Of a stretch of DNA of 64,000 nucleotides, positions 21,382 through 32,629 are shown piece by piece. Under the pieces are notes generated by a model. That model saw only the letters and a list, made by a program, of their open reading frames with translations, had not been told where the DNA came from and did no database searches. The stretch is from an uncultured Methylophilaceae bacterium (lineage in GTDB: Bacteria > Pseudomonadota > Gammaproteobacteria > Burkholderiales > Methylophilaceae): the NCBI GenBank assembly GCA_903899965.1, contig CAIULB010000021.1:1-64000 (forward strand). The letters are read 5' to 3'. The position numbers were made by a program, and so were the translations under genes. Position 1 is the stretch's first letter. Every line of letters starts with the position of its first letter.

Positions 21382-21957
21382 TTACTCCACGCCATTTAAG
21401 TAGTTCAATTGTTGTTGAACAAACTCCATAGGCTTACGTTTATAGCCGCTCTTGGCAAATTGATGCCAGCGACCAATCACAAAACATAACATCAAATTAG
21501 CTTGAGACTCAGGGTCCATTGTACGATCGCTTTGTGTTTGTGCGATGCGGAATGACTGTTTAATAGTTGACTCTAATCGGTCAAACATTTGGTTGATGCG
21601 AAGTTGCAGTCTATTGTCTTCGTTCACGAGGGCATCGCCTGTCAAAACACGTGTCATGCCAGGATTCTTTTCCGCAAATAACAACATGATTGTTACGATA
21701 CGACGGACCTGAGTCATGCCATCAGTTTCTTCTGTGGTGATTTTATTGATAAGACCAAATAGACTTTGTTCGATGAAAGAAATTAGGCCTTCGAACATTT
21801 GTGCTTTGCTTGCAAAGTGACGATAAAGCGCGGCTTCGCTTACATCTAGTTTTGCAGCAAGTGATGCTGTGGTAATTTTTTCTTGTGTTGGGGTTTCCAA
21901 CATTTTAGCTAGTGTTTCTAGAATCTGTTGTTTACGTTCGCCTGGTTTTGTTGCCAT
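21382..21957 (-). CDS. slmA: Nucleoid occlusion factor SlmA (TetR family)
   Basis: TetR-fold DNA-binding protein that, when bound to its chromosomal sites, disrupts FtsZ polymers over the nucleoid. The 191-residue protein has an N-terminal HTH ending in VSEAALYRHFASKAQMFEGL, then an all-helical domain with the SlmA-like LTGDALVNEDNRLQ segment. The start at 21957 (MATKPGERKQ) is chosen because GGAG lies six bases upstream; TTG at 21969 and ATG at 21963 are alternatives with poorer spacing. It is the last gene of the rsmE-argA-argB-HAD-slmA run. Confidence 0.9.
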   Translation of the reverse strand: MATKPGERKQQILETLAKMLETPTQEKITTASLAAKLDVSEAALYRHFASKAQMFEGLISFIEQSLFGLINKITTEETDGMTQVRRIVTIMLLFAEKNPGMTRVLTGDALVNEDNRLQLRINQMFDRLESTIKQSFRIAQTQSDRTMDPESQANLMLCFVIGRWHQFAKSGYKRKPMEFVQQQLNYLNGVE

Positions 21958-22017
21958 GATCATCTCCAAGTGCTCTTAAAGTTATTGATATGTTGATTAA
22001 TATAACCTTGGTATAGA

Positions 22018-22655
22018 TTATATTCTAGAATGAGTAAGCGCTAACACGTTATTGACTCTTAAATCCACAAAAGTTGGTTTTTTGAGTTTTTTCGAAACCC
22101 AAATTGTCTTCATACCCAGCCTTTTTGCGGTCATTAAAGCGGGTAAATTATCCTCTAGCATCACGCAATCTTTGGCCTCAGCTTTGATGGTGCAGAGCAG
22201 TTTTTTGAACCCGCGGATGGAAGGTTTCGGATGAAATTTTGTAGACTCCACACTAAACACTAAGCTGAATAAATCGGTAATGCCGAGAGTGTCTAAAACT
22301 CGAATAGCATAATTCATGGGTGCATTCGTGAAAATAACTTTTCGACCTTTGAGATTGTTGATGCAATGCCTAAGCTGTTTGATTTCACTGACCATGTTTT
22401 CTAAATCCATATTGTCGTGGGTTTTGCAAAGAAAGTGATAAGGGTCCACGCCGTGATGACGCATTAAACCTTTGAGGGTTGCGCCATAAATGCGCCAGTA
22501 ATGTTTGCGCAGTTCAAATGCGTGATGTTCATCTAAATTAAGGGTGTCCATGATGTATTGCGTCATGGCTTTGTTCATGATGGGAAAGATATGTGACGAA
22601 GCATCGTGTAGGGTGTCGTCGAGGTCAAACACCCATACACGTCGGCTATCTTGCA

Positions 22656-22656
<1 letters not shown>
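22018..22656 (-). CDS. Pyrimidine 5'-nucleotidase-like HAD hydrolase
   Basis: HAD-superfamily phosphatase of 212 residues. Motif I is WVFDLDDTLHD at the N-terminus, motif II is the VIFTNAPM region, and motif IV is the late MLEDNLPAL segment. The cap is helical and follows motif I. The overall pattern resembles the SDT1/pyrimidine 5'-nucleotidase branch, which dephosphorylates UMP/CMP or related nucleotides; the substrate here is inferred. Its ATG overlaps the argB stop by one base, and slmA follows 60 bases later. This argB-HAD-slmA order is one I associate with betaproteobacteria. Confidence 0.85.
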
Positions 22657-23568
<912 letters not shown>

Positions 23569-23621
23569 TATTATTTTACCTTGAAACAAACACGATGCGG
23601 CGTTGCATTTTTGTTAAATGC

Positions 23622-25265
23622 TTAGAGCTTTTTCACAAAAACTTTTGAGCGTCTTTGTAAATTGTAGATTTTCTGTTTTTCGGCAGGCAAATCAGACACG
23701 GTTTTTTCTATAAAACCACGCTCCAAGAACCAATGCTCGGTTCTTGTTGTGAGGCAGAATATGGTTTTGAAGCCTTGTTCTTTGGCTTGCTCTTCGCAGT
23801 AATGAAAAAGCCTATCGCCTCGGCCGCCACCTCTGTAAGAAGGATGAATCGCTAGGCAAGCAAATTCGGCAGTTTTTTCTTGTAAAAATGGATAAAGCGC
23901 AGCACACCCAATGACGCGTCCATCGTGCTCCATCACGTAGAACTGCTCGATTTCCATTTCTAAGCGTTCTCTGCCGCGGCGCACCAAAATGCCTTCAGCC
24001 TCTAACGGCTCGATGAGTTGCAAGAGTGCGCCAACATCATCAATTTCAGCTTGCCGCATAGACTCTAGGGGCATCTCTGTGACCATTGTACCAATGCCAT
24101 CATGGGTGAACAGCTCTTGAAGAATGGCGCCGTCAGTGTGTCTGCAAATGAGATGGGTTCTAGCGACGCCATGGTCACACGCCCGAATCGCGGCAGGCAG
24201 ATAATAAGCTTCATCTTCGGTAATCTTGGACGTCTCTTGCGATGTGGCCATGTTGCTTTTGGAATGATTATTCTTGACGTGCTGCAATAGATTTTTTGCT
24301 TTTTGTGCCGTCATTTCGCGCAATAGTTCACCTCTGGCGTTATGAACGCCAGAAGAATCCATCAGGAATATGAGTTTGTCAGCATCAAGGGCGATAGCAG
24401 TACTGACGGCAACATCTTCCAATGATAGATTAAATGCCTCCCCCGTTGGCGAGTAGCCTAGCGGTGAGAGCAATACCATTTCGCCGTCATCTAATCTTTT
24501 TTGCATGCCAATCGCATCTACTTTACGAACCTCGCCTGTGTGTTGCAAATCAACACCTTCAAGCACGCCAATTGGTTTTGCAGTCACAAAGTTTCCGCTC
24601 GCCACACGAATGTCGGAGCCTGCCATCGGCGAGTTGACCAACCCCATCGAAAGTAAAGACTCAATTTCCACCCGAATTGATCCGTTAGCTTCTTTAACGA
24701 CTTCCATCGTTTGGTCGTCGCTCACACGTAAGCCGCCAGCCAGCTTCGTTTCTAAGTTGGCACGTTTTAGCCGTGATTCAATTTGTGGGCGAGCGCCATG
24801 TACCAGTACTATTCTTACTTCAAGGCTGGCGAGTAAGTTTAGATCATGTGATAAAGAGACGAATTGGCCATCATCGACCACTTCGCCACCAAATGCGATA
24901 ACAAAGGTTTTTCCACCAAACGCATGGATATAAGGGGCAACAGACCGAAACCAACTGACAAACTCTTGTGGCCTATTGAGGCTTTGTGCTGAAGGCGTTT
25001 GTGATGGCTCTTTGTTGAAAATTGCGTAATCCGCATTTTTTTCGGAGACCCTTGGTGTTTGGTTTAGCTCCGATTGCGCGTACAAGAATGCAGGCGTGCA
25101 GTCTAATACTGAGCATAGCTTACGCAGCATCACCTCTGTTACACCTTGCTCCCCACGCTCTATTCGCGATAGATTGCCGCTATCTGCACCAATAGCATTG
25201 GCGAGCGCTTGCAGTGTAAGGTGCAGTGATTTTCTTTGTTTTCTAATTGCAGAGCCGAGTGACAT
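23622..25265 (-). CDS. argA: N-acetylglutamate synthase ArgA with an N-terminal XRE/Cro-type HTH domain
   Basis: Acetylates glutamate with acetyl-CoA, the first step of arginine synthesis. The single 547-residue chain is about 100 residues longer than a standard ArgA. Residues 4-60 form a Cro/CI-type helix-turn-helix, with recognition-helix region SGNLSRIERGE. Residues 64-97 look like a polar linker. Residues 98-400 are the amino acid kinase-like domain (FVIAFGGEVVDD, LVHGARPQIE), which in known synthases binds arginine as inhibitor. Residues 401-547 are the GNAT domain, with acetyl-CoA loop RGGGRGD at 478-484. The ATG at 25265 has an AGGTGA ribosome site. No in-frame ATG between codon 46 and the kinase domain would give a normal-length enzyme. 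The gene lies between rsmE and argB. A dual enzyme/regulator role is inferred, not shown. Confidence 0.92.
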   Translation of the reverse strand: MSLGSAIRKQRKSLHLTLQALANAIGADSGNLSRIERGEQGVTEVMLRKLCSVLDCTPAFLYAQSELNQTPRVSEKNADYAIFNKEPSQTPSAQSLNRPQEFVSWFRSVAPYIHAFGGKTFVIAFGGEVVDDGQFVSLSHDLNLLASLEVRIVLVHGARPQIESRLKRANLETKLAGGLRVSDDQTMEVVKEANGSIRVEIESLLSMGLVNSPMAGSDIRVASGNFVTAKPIGVLEGVDLQHTGEVRKVDAIGMQKRLDDGEMVLLSPLGYSPTGEAFNLSLEDVAVSTAIALDADKLIFLMDSSGVHNARGELLREMTAQKAKNLLQHVKNNHSKSNMATSQETSKITEDEAYYLPAAIRACDHGVARTHLICRHTDGAILQELFTHDGIGTMVTEMPLESMRQAEIDDVGALLQLIEPLEAEGILVRRGRERLEMEIEQFYVMEHDGRVIGCAALYPFLQEKTAEFACLAIHPSYRGGGRGDRLFHYCEEQAKEQGFKTIFCLTTRTEHWFLERGFIEKTVSDLPAEKQKIYNLQRRSKVFVKKL

Positions 25266-25274
25266 AAATCACCT

Positions 25275-25294
25275 GTTTAATTTGTTTATTAAAC
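25275..25294. promoter_or_regulatory. Inverted repeat upstream of HTH-argA (possible operator)
   Basis: Perfect seven-base arms GTTTAAT and ATTAAAC flank the spacer TTGTTT. The element starts ten bases before the argA start codon on the minus strand and abuts its AGGTGA ribosome site. A second seven-base inverted repeat (AACATTA at 25292-25298, TAATGTT at 25310-25316) adjoins it. Such paired palindromes next to a gene for an HTH protein are what an autoregulatory operator would look like. The AT-rich context lowers confidence. Confidence 0.4.
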
Positions 25295-25347
25295 ATTATT
25301 TTAATTAATTAATGTTATTAATGCAAATTAAATCATTAAATATTGCG

Positions 25348-26097
25348 TTAAACGCAGAAATCGCCCCAGATGGTTTGCATGGTCGCGATCGCGGCAAGGG
25401 GTGCTGTTTCAGTCCGAAGTATCCGTTTTCCTAGTCGCACAGGCGTAAAGCCTTGTGATGCGGCTAGTGCAATTTCATTTTCGGTTAGGCCCCCTTCTGC
25501 GCCAACAAGCAGGCAAACATTGCCTGTTGGTGTTGGAAGTTCTTTGAAACTTACTTCAGCGGTAGGGGCTAATGTGACCTTGGTTTCTGCCTCTGGTTTA
25601 CTGGCTAGCCAATCAGATAGTGATATTGGCATCGCTACTTTTGGTACAAAAGCACGGCCAGATTGCTCGCAAGCTGAATTGACGACGTTTTGCCAATGTT
25701 CGCGTCGCTTCTCAGCACGCTCACCAGAAAGCTTAACGACGCTGCGCTGGCTTGCAATTGGTTGAATTTCTGTAACGCCCATCTCAACTGCTTTTTGAAT
25801 GGTGAAGTCCATGCGGTCTCCGCTGGAAATTGCTTGCGCTAATATCACTTTAATTGGGGATTCGTTGACTATGACTTTAATACTGTTGATTTTTGCAATC
25901 ACTTCACCCTTTTTGATAAAGCTGAGCTCTCCATGGTAATCGTTGCCATCGCCATTAAATAAAATGACCAAGTCTCCGATATCTAATCTCAGTGCGCGCG
26001 TGGCATGCATTGCTGCGTTATCTGATAATTTTACTTGTGCGCCAAGAGCTAGCTTGTCAGAGTTTTTTGGGTCGCAGTAAAAGCGTGGGTTAGCCAT
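25348..26097 (-). CDS. rsmE: 16S rRNA (uracil1498-N3)-methyltransferase RsmE
   Basis: SPOUT-class methyltransferase that methylates U1498 of 16S rRNA. The 249-residue protein starts with the PUA-like domain (MANPRFYCDP, then HATRALRLDIGD). The C-terminal knotted domain contains KAVEMGVTEIQPIASQRS, the cofactor segment LLVGAEGGLTENE and the RLGKRILRTETAPLAA motif. It is the first gene of the minus-strand run leading into argA (82-base gap) and is divergent from the thioredoxin-fold gene 59 bases away. Confidence 0.95.
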   Translation of the reverse strand: MANPRFYCDPKNSDKLALGAQVKLSDNAAMHATRALRLDIGDLVILFNGDGNDYHGELSFIKKGEVIAKINSIKVIVNESPIKVILAQAISSGDRMDFTIQKAVEMGVTEIQPIASQRSVVKLSGERAEKRREHWQNVVNSACEQSGRAFVPKVAMPISLSDWLASKPEAETKVTLAPTAEVSFKELPTPTGNVCLLVGAEGGLTENEIALAASQGFTPVRLGKRILRTETAPLAAIATMQTIWGDFCV

Positions 26098-26156
26098 AAT
26101 TTTAAAGTCTGGGTGGTAATATATGGATATACATTCTAATGGAAGGACGTTACAAA

Positions 26157-26711
26157 ATGGTAAGTTTGAATCCGCCAGTATGTGATTTTGGTTGGAAAGC
26201 GCCAGACTTCAATTTGCCAGGGGTCGATGGCCGCAATTGGGCGCTCCCTGATGTAGTGGGTGAGAAAGGTCTTTTGGTGATGTTTATTTGTAACCATTGT
26301 CCTTACGTGCAAGCAATACGCCAGCGCTTGGTGGCAGATATGGCGATACTTAAACGCTTGGGTGTAAATGCTGTGGCTATTTCATCCAATGATGTCGTGA
26401 ATTATCCGCAAGACTCTTTTGAAAAAATGAAAGAAGTTGCAAGCGATTTTAATTTTGGCTTTCCCTATTTGCTTGATGAGACGCAAGAAATTGCGCATGC
26501 TTATGATGCTATTTGTACCCCAGATTTTTTTGGATTTAATGCGAACCTCGAATTGCAATATCGTGGCCGATTTGATGACCAAGGGCGCGATTTAACGCCC
26601 AAGCCTAATGCCACAAAAGATTTGCTTGAGGCGATGAAGTTGGTTGCGGGAACAGGTGTTGGCCCTAAAGAACAAATCGCGAGTATTGGCTGTTCCATTA
26701 AATGGAAATAA
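26157..26711 (+). CDS. Thioredoxin-fold redoxin (AhpC/TSA-like) with a CNHC motif
   Basis: Redoxin-family protein of 184 residues. The start at 26157 is preferred over the in-frame ATG at 26139 because GGAAGGA lies about eight bases before it, while the earlier ATG has no ribosome site. An AxDFxLP-type opening (KAPDFNLPGVDG) is followed by MFICNHCPYVQAI. Here a CxxC pair (CNHC) sits at the end of the first strand, where thioredoxins and peroxiredoxins carry their active cysteine. No signal peptide is visible, so it is probably cytoplasmic. This resembles the PRX-like/thioredoxin family common in proteobacteria; substrate unknown. Confidence 0.85.
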   Translation: MVSLNPPVCDFGWKAPDFNLPGVDGRNWALPDVVGEKGLLVMFICNHCPYVQAIRQRLVADMAILKRLGVNAVAISSNDVVNYPQDSFEKMKEVASDFNFGFPYLLDETQEIAHAYDAICTPDFFGFNANLELQYRGRFDDQGRDLTPKPNATKDLLEAMKLVAGTGVGPKEQIASIGCSIKWK

Positions 26712-26987
26712 AACATGACTAAAAAGGATTTTTTGCAACCATTAAGGGATTAATGGTATTGCTCAAAATGCCTTATTAAGCAATAATTCAGCCCTAAGCT
26801 CCCGTAAAACTAATAAGTAAATATCGCGCTACATAAAAACTCGTAGCCTTGATGTTCATGAATTTGAGGGAGAGGCTTGAAGAATTTCAGTGCCATGCTT
26901 AATTTAATGGGCGTTTATACTGTATGGCTCATTGAATTGGCTGGCACTTTATTACGCTTTATAGATTGATTGATTAGGGAGAAAGAA
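26712..26987. other. Leader region of tkt with two adjacent hairpins and a possible promoter
   Basis: A 276-base gap without a gene. Two inverted repeats lie side by side: ACCATTAA and TTAATGGT around GGGA (26738-26757), then TATTGCT and AGCAATA around a 15-base loop (26757-26785). Neither is followed by a T-run, so they are poor intrinsic terminators. Near the 3' end, TTGGCT (26937-26942) and TATAGA (26960-26965) are 17 bases apart and could form a sigma-70 promoter with a very short leader. The AGGGAG ribosome site of tkt starts at 26976. Confidence 0.35.
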
Positions 26988-28973
26988 ATGGCAACTCGTA
27001 AAGATTTAGCAAACGCTATCCGTGCTTTGTCTATGGATGCGGTGCAAAAAGCTAACTCTGGCCACCCAGGTGCACCTATGGGTATGGCTGAAATCGCTGA
27101 AGTATTATGGAACCACAATTTGCGTCACAACCCAACAAATCCAAATTGGGCTGACCGCGATCGTTTCGTATTATCTAACGGCCACGGCTCAATGTTGATT
27201 TACTCATTGTTGCATTTGACTGGCTACGATTTGCCAATGGATGAAATTAAGACATTCCGTCAATTGCATTCTAAATGTGCTGGTCACCCAGAGTACAGCT
27301 ATGCACCTGGCATCGAAACTACTACTGGCCCACTAGGTCAAGGTATCACCAACGCGGTTGGTTTCGCGATGGCTGAAAAGTTATTGGCTAACCAATTCAA
27401 CAAACCAGGTCACGACATTGTTGACCACTACACATATTGCTTCTTAGGTGACGGTTGTATGATGGAAGGTGTATCACACGAAGCTTGTGCTTTGGCTGGT
27501 ACATGGGGCTTAGGTAAATTGGTTGCTTTCTGGGATGACAATGGTATTTCTATCGACGGTCATATCGAAGGTTGGTACACAGACGACACAGCTAAACGCT
27601 TCGAAGCTTACGGCTGGCACGTTCAATCAGTAGATGGTCATGACTCTGACGCTATTGATGCTGCGCTTAAGAAAGCTAAAGCTGTGACAGACAAACCATC
27701 ATTGATTTGCTGTAAAACAGTGATCGGTATGGGTTCTCCAAACAAATCTGGTAGCCATGATTGCCATGGTTCTGCACTAGGTGAAGAAGAAGTTGCTGCA
27801 ACACGTGCAAATATCGGTTGGAACTATCCTCCATTTGAAATCCCAGCAGACGTATACGCTGGTTGGGATCAAAAAGCTAAAGGCGCTAAATTAGAAGCTG
27901 ACTGGAATGCTAAGTTTGATGCTTATGCTAAAGCTTTCCCAGCTGAAGCGGCTGAATTCAAACGCCGTATGGCAGGTGATTTGCCAGCTAACTGGAAGCA
28001 AGCATCTGATGCATTGATTGCAGCAACAAACGAAAAAGCAGAAACCATTGCAACACGTAAAGCTTCACAAAACGTAATTGCTGCTTTGGCACCAACATTG
28101 CCAGAGTTCTTGGGCGGTTCAGCTGACTTGACTGGTTCTAACTTAACATCATGTGGTAGCTTCACGCACGTTGATGGTAAAAAGCCAGGTAACTATATCT
28201 CTTACGGTGTACGTGAGTTCGGTATGTTCGCAATCATGAACGGTATGGCGTTGCACGGCGGTTTCTTACCATTTGGCGGCACATTCCACATGTTCTCAGA
28301 CTATGCTAAGAGCGCATTGCGTATGGCTGCGTTGATGAAACAACGTACTGTTGCAGTGTTGACACATGACTCTATCGGTCAAGGTGAAGATGGCCCAACG
28401 CACCAACCAATCGAAAACACATCTGGCCTACGTTACATTCCTAACATGGATGTATGGCGTCCAGCTGACTCAACAGAAACTGCTGTAGCTTGGGTTGCAG
28501 CGGCAGAGCGTCATAATGGTCCATCAAGCTTGGTATTAAGCCGTCAAAACGTGCCTGGTATCAAACACGACACAGCACACTTCGATCTAATCCGTAAAGG
28601 TGGTTATGTGTTCTCTGATGTTGCTGGTAAAGCAGATGTAATCATCATTGCTAACGGTTCTGAACTTGATTTGGCAATTAAAGCTGCTGCTGAATTGAAT
28701 GCTGCAGGTACTAAAGTACGCGTAGTTTCAATGCCATCAACAAATGTATTTGACCGTCAAGACAGAGCATACCGTGACAGCGTATTAACTGCAGGCGTCA
28801 AGCGCGTGGCTGTTGAAGCAGCTCACTCTGACTTCTGGCGCAAGTACGTTGGCTTAGAAGGTGCTGTAGTTGGTATCGACACATTTGGTGAATCTGCACC
28901 TGGTGGCGTATTGATGAAGCACTTCGGTTTCACTGTTGAAAACGTAGTGAAAACTGTTAAGTCAGTACTGTAA
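26988..28973 (+). CDS. tkt: Transketolase
   Basis: Thiamine diphosphate enzyme that moves two-carbon units between sugar phosphates. In a ribulose monophosphate methylotroph it would help regenerate ribulose 5-phosphate for formaldehyde fixation (inferred from lineage). The ATG at 26988 follows AGGGAG; a TTG at 26970 precedes that ribosome site and is not the start. The 661-residue protein has [13 protein letters not shown], the cofactor motif beginning [13 protein letters not shown] and ending in DDNG, and the acceptor-domain segments [10 protein letters not shown] and [15 protein letters not shown]. Codon choice (many GCT/GGT/AAC codons) differs visibly from the neighbours and suggests high expression. 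Confidence 0.97.
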   Translation: MATRKDLANAIRALSMDAVQKANSGHPGAPMGMAEIAEVLWNHNLRHNPTNPNWADRDRFVLSNGHGSMLIYSLLHLTGYDLPMDEIKTFRQLHSKCAGHPEYSYAPGIETTTGPLGQGITNAVGFAMAEKLLANQFNKPGHDIVDHYTYCFLGDGCMMEGVSHEACALAGTWGLGKLVAFWDDNGISIDGHIEGWYTDDTAKRFEAYGWHVQSVDGHDSDAIDAALKKAKAVTDKPSLICCKTVIGMGSPNKSGSHDCHGSALGEEEVAATRANIGWNYPPFEIPADVYAGWDQKAKGAKLEADWNAKFDAYAKAFPAEAAEFKRRMAGDLPANWKQASDALIAATNEKAETIATRKASQNVIAALAPTLPEFLGGSADLTGSNLTSCGSFTHVDGKKPGNYISYGVREFGMFAIMNGMALHGGFLPFGGTFHMFSDYAKSALRMAALMKQRTVAVLTHDSIGQGEDGPTHQPIENTSGLRYIPNMDVWRPADSTETAVAWVAAAERHNGPSSLVLSRQNVPGIKHDTAHFDLIRKGGYVFSDVAGKADVIIIANGSELDLAIKAAAELNAAGTKVRVVSMPSTNVFDRQDRAYRDSVLTAGVKRVAVEAAHSDFWRKYVGLEGAVVGIDTFGESAPGGVLMKHFGFTVENVVKTVKSVL

Positions 28974-28985
28974 TTATTGAAGTAA

Positions 28986-30047
<1,062 letters not shown>

Positions 30048-30055
30048 GAAGTTTT

Positions 30056-31231
30056 ATGCCAATTATTAAAATGACGGATTTGGATTTGGCTGGTAAGCGC
30101 GTATTTATTCGTGCCGATTTAAACGTGCCTGTCAAAGATGGCAAAGTAACATCGGATGCACGTATTGCAGCATCGATGGCGACTATTGAATTTGCGCTCA
30201 ATGCTGGTGCAAAAGTGATGGTGACGTCACATCTTGGTCGCCCAGAAGAAGGGGTTTATTCAGAAGAAAATTCACTTAAGCCTGTGGCTGAAGTCATCTC
30301 AGCTAAATTAGGCAAGCCCGTTCGTTTGATTAAGGATTGGGTGGGTGGTAATTTTGAGGTTGCTGCTGGCGAATTAATATTGCTTGAAAATTGTCGTTTT
30401 AATAAAGGCGAAAAAAAGAACGTAGACGAAACTGCACAGGCTTATGCCAAACTTTGTGATGTGTTTGTGATGGATGCTTTTGGTACAGCACACCGTGCAG
30501 AAGCTTCTACTTATGGCGTGGCTAAGTTTGCACCTGTCGCCGCAGCGGGTATTTTACTTACCCAAGAATTAGATGCATTAAGCCAGGCACTATTAAATCC
30601 CGCGCGCCCTATGGTGGCGATTGTTGGGGGCTCTAAAGTTTCAACAAAGCTAATTGTGCTTGAAAGCTTGTCTGAAAAAGTAGATCAATTAGTCGTTGGG
30701 GGTGGTATTGCGAACACTTTCTTAAAGGCTTCAGGCCATGAGATTGGTCATTCATTATGTGAAGATGACTTACTTCCAACCGCACGTACTTTGATGGAAA
30801 AAATGGCTGCACGTGGTGCAGCTGTGCCGATTGCAGTTGATGTAGTCACAGGTAAAAATTTCGATGTGAATGAGCCTGCAGTGATTAAAGATGCTGATGC
30901 AATTGCGCCTGATGATATGATTTTTGATATTGGCCCAAAATCAGCACAAGAGCTTGCTGCCATTATTATGAAGGCTGGTACTGTGGTTTGGAATGGCCCC
31001 TTAGGGGTGTTTGAGTTTGACCAATTTGGTGAAGGCACCAAAGCAATTGCAATGGCAATTGCTAAGACGAAAGCTTTTACCTTGGCGGGTGGTGGTGACA
31101 CCATTGCTGCAATTCAAAAGTATGATATTTACGATCAAGTGTCTTACATCTCGACAGCTGGCGGTGCTTTCTTGGAGTTTTTGGAAGGCAAAAAATTGCC
31201 TGCAGTAGAGATTTTGGAGCAGCGCGGTTAA
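30056..31231 (+). CDS. pgk: Phosphoglycerate kinase
   Basis: Transfers phosphate from 1,3-bisphosphoglycerate to ADP. The 391-residue protein shows the N-terminal signature [15 protein letters not shown], the HLGRPEEGV substrate loop, GGSKVSTKL in the nucleotide domain, and the C-terminal GGGDTIAAI loop. It is spaced eight bases from gapA and almost certainly shares its transcript. In many proteobacteria pyruvate kinase and fructose-bisphosphate aldolase genes follow; here the next gene is purC. Confidence 0.97.
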   Translation: MPIIKMTDLDLAGKRVFIRADLNVPVKDGKVTSDARIAASMATIEFALNAGAKVMVTSHLGRPEEGVYSEENSLKPVAEVISAKLGKPVRLIKDWVGGNFEVAAGELILLENCRFNKGEKKNVDETAQAYAKLCDVFVMDAFGTAHRAEASTYGVAKFAPVAAAGILLTQELDALSQALLNPARPMVAIVGGSKVSTKLIVLESLSEKVDQLVVGGGIANTFLKASGHEIGHSLCEDDLLPTARTLMEKMAARGAAVPIAVDVVTGKNFDVNEPAVIKDADAIAPDDMIFDIGPKSAQELAAIIMKAGTVVWNGPLGVFEFDQFGEGTKAIAMAIAKTKAFTLAGGGDTIAAIQKYDIYDQVSYISTAGGAFLEFLEGKKLPAVEILEQRG

Positions 31232-31435
31232 TTTTTAACAGATATCTCCAATTGGAGATGGCTCTAAATTACTAAGGTTCTGCATCTGTATTGCATTCCA
31301 GTATAAGTCCTCTTTTTAGGGGGGAAGCACACTTAAGGTATAATTCACCTCGGTGGATTTTATAGTTTAAGCGACTTTATTCGCTATATTTACCTAAAAC
31401 CCAGTCATTTGTTGAACCTAATTTAGGAAACTGCA
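31232..31435. other. pgk-purC intergenic region with a perfect palindrome
   Basis: The 204-base gap has no gene. A perfect 16-base palindrome, ATCTCCAATTGGAGAT, lies at 31244-31259, 13 bases after the pgk stop. It is not followed by a T-run, so it may be a protein site or an RNA 3'-end element. A consensus -10 hexamer TATAAT at 31339-31344 suggests a purC promoter, but no matching -35 is visible. Confidence 0.4.
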
Positions 31436-32335
31436 TTGTCTAATACGCTTACACAATCAAGTATCAGAAGTCTTCCATTGCTCCATCAGGGTAAGGTGCG
31501 TGATATTTATGATATCGACGCTAACACCATGTTGTTAATTGCCACTGATCGGCTTTCTGCATTTGATGTGATTTTGCCAACGCCTATTAAAGACAAGGGT
31601 GCAATACTGACTGAAATTGCTAATTTTTGGTTTGCAAAACTAGGCCACATTGTTCCTAACCATCTAACAGGCATTAACCCTGATACCGTAGTGAGCGACC
31701 CATCTGAGAAAGTTCAATTGGGTAAGCGTGCCTTAGTTGTTAAAAAACTTAAACCTTTGCCAATTGAGGCGATTGTGCGCGGCTATTTGGTTGGTAGTGG
31801 CTGGAAAGAATACAAAGCCAGCGGCACTGTTTGTGGCATACCTTTGCCTAGTGGTTTGCAAGAGGCATCAAAATTGCCAGCGCCTATTTTCACTCCTTCA
31901 AGTAAAGCGGATGTAGGTGATCATGATGAAAATATTACTTTGGAAAAGTGTGCCTCCCTTTTAGGCAAGGAGCTCGCTGAAAAAGTAGCGAGTGTAAGCA
32001 TACGCCTTTATAAAGAAGCTGCTGAATATGCTTTAACACGCGGCATTATTATCGCTGACACTAAATTCGAATTTGGTCTGGATCCTGCTGGGGAGCTTTA
32101 TTTGATTGATGAAGTGTTAACTCCCGATTCATCACGTTTTTGGCCTGCCGATCAATATGCCGTAGGTAAGAATCCTCCGAGCTTTGATAAGCAATATGTG
32201 CGTGATTGGTTAGAAGCTTCTGGTTGGAATAAAACCCCGCCGGCGCCAGTTTTGCCTGCCGATGTTGCTGAAAAAACTAGTGAGAAATATCGCGAAGCTT
32301 ATACCAAGCTTACGGGCTTAGACTTGGCTGTTTAG
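31436..32335 (+). CDS. purC: SAICAR synthetase PurC
   Basis: Joins aspartate to CAIR in purine synthesis. The 299-residue protein has the conserved N-terminal [14 protein letters not shown], the signature [19 protein letters not shown] and the DTKFEFG motif. The start is TTG at 31436: the first in-frame ATG comes after the essential GKVRDIY segment and cannot be the start. An AGGA lies about nine bases upstream. purE and purK, which act just before it, are in this window at 48.7-50.4 kb. Confidence 0.95.
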   Translation: MSNTLTQSSIRSLPLLHQGKVRDIYDIDANTMLLIATDRLSAFDVILPTPIKDKGAILTEIANFWFAKLGHIVPNHLTGINPDTVVSDPSEKVQLGKRALVVKKLKPLPIEAIVRGYLVGSGWKEYKASGTVCGIPLPSGLQEASKLPAPIFTPSSKADVGDHDENITLEKCASLLGKELAEKVASVSIRLYKEAAEYALTRGIIIADTKFEFGLDPAGELYLIDEVLTPDSSRFWPADQYAVGKNPPSFDKQYVRDWLEASGWNKTPPAPVLPADVAEKTSEKYREAYTKLTGLDLAV

Positions 32336-32341
32336 TATTGG

Positions 32342-32629
32342 ATGCTAAACAAGCTTAAGAAAATTGGGGCGCAATTAAAGCAAGAGTTTGAAGTTTATCG
32401 CCTTGTTTTAAAACACCCAGATACGCCAGCTTTAGCAAAAATTTTCTTGGGAGTCGCAATAGGCTATGTATTAATGCCTTTTGATTTAATCCCTGATTTT
32501 ATTCCAGTGATAGGTCAATTGGATGATTTAGTCGTTGTGCCATTATTGGTTTTTGTAGCCTTGAAAATGATTCCTGATGTTGTAGTGAATGAATGTCGTG
32601 AACGGATAAAAGGAGAAAAATGCGGATGA
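32342..32629 (+). CDS. YkvA/DUF1232 family small membrane protein
   Basis: A 95-residue protein of the DUF1232 family. The family core is clear: PDTPALAKIFLGVAIGY followed by MPFDLIPDFIPVIGQLDDL, an amphipathic/hydrophobic hairpin that probably associates with the membrane. Biochemical role unknown. It starts six bases after purC and its stop overlaps the carbonic anhydrase start, so the three genes are probably co-transcribed. Confidence 0.85.
   Translation: MLNKLKKIGAQLKQEFEVYRLVLKHPDTPALAKIFLGVAIGYVLMPFDLIPDFIPVIGQLDDLVVVPLLVFVALKMIPDVVVNECRERIKGEKCG

Noticed and set aside
26712-26987. Possible small RNA or riboswitch in the tkt leader
   Set aside because: Two hairpins are present, but no known riboswitch core, terminator-antiterminator pair or T-run could be found; kept only as a structured region.
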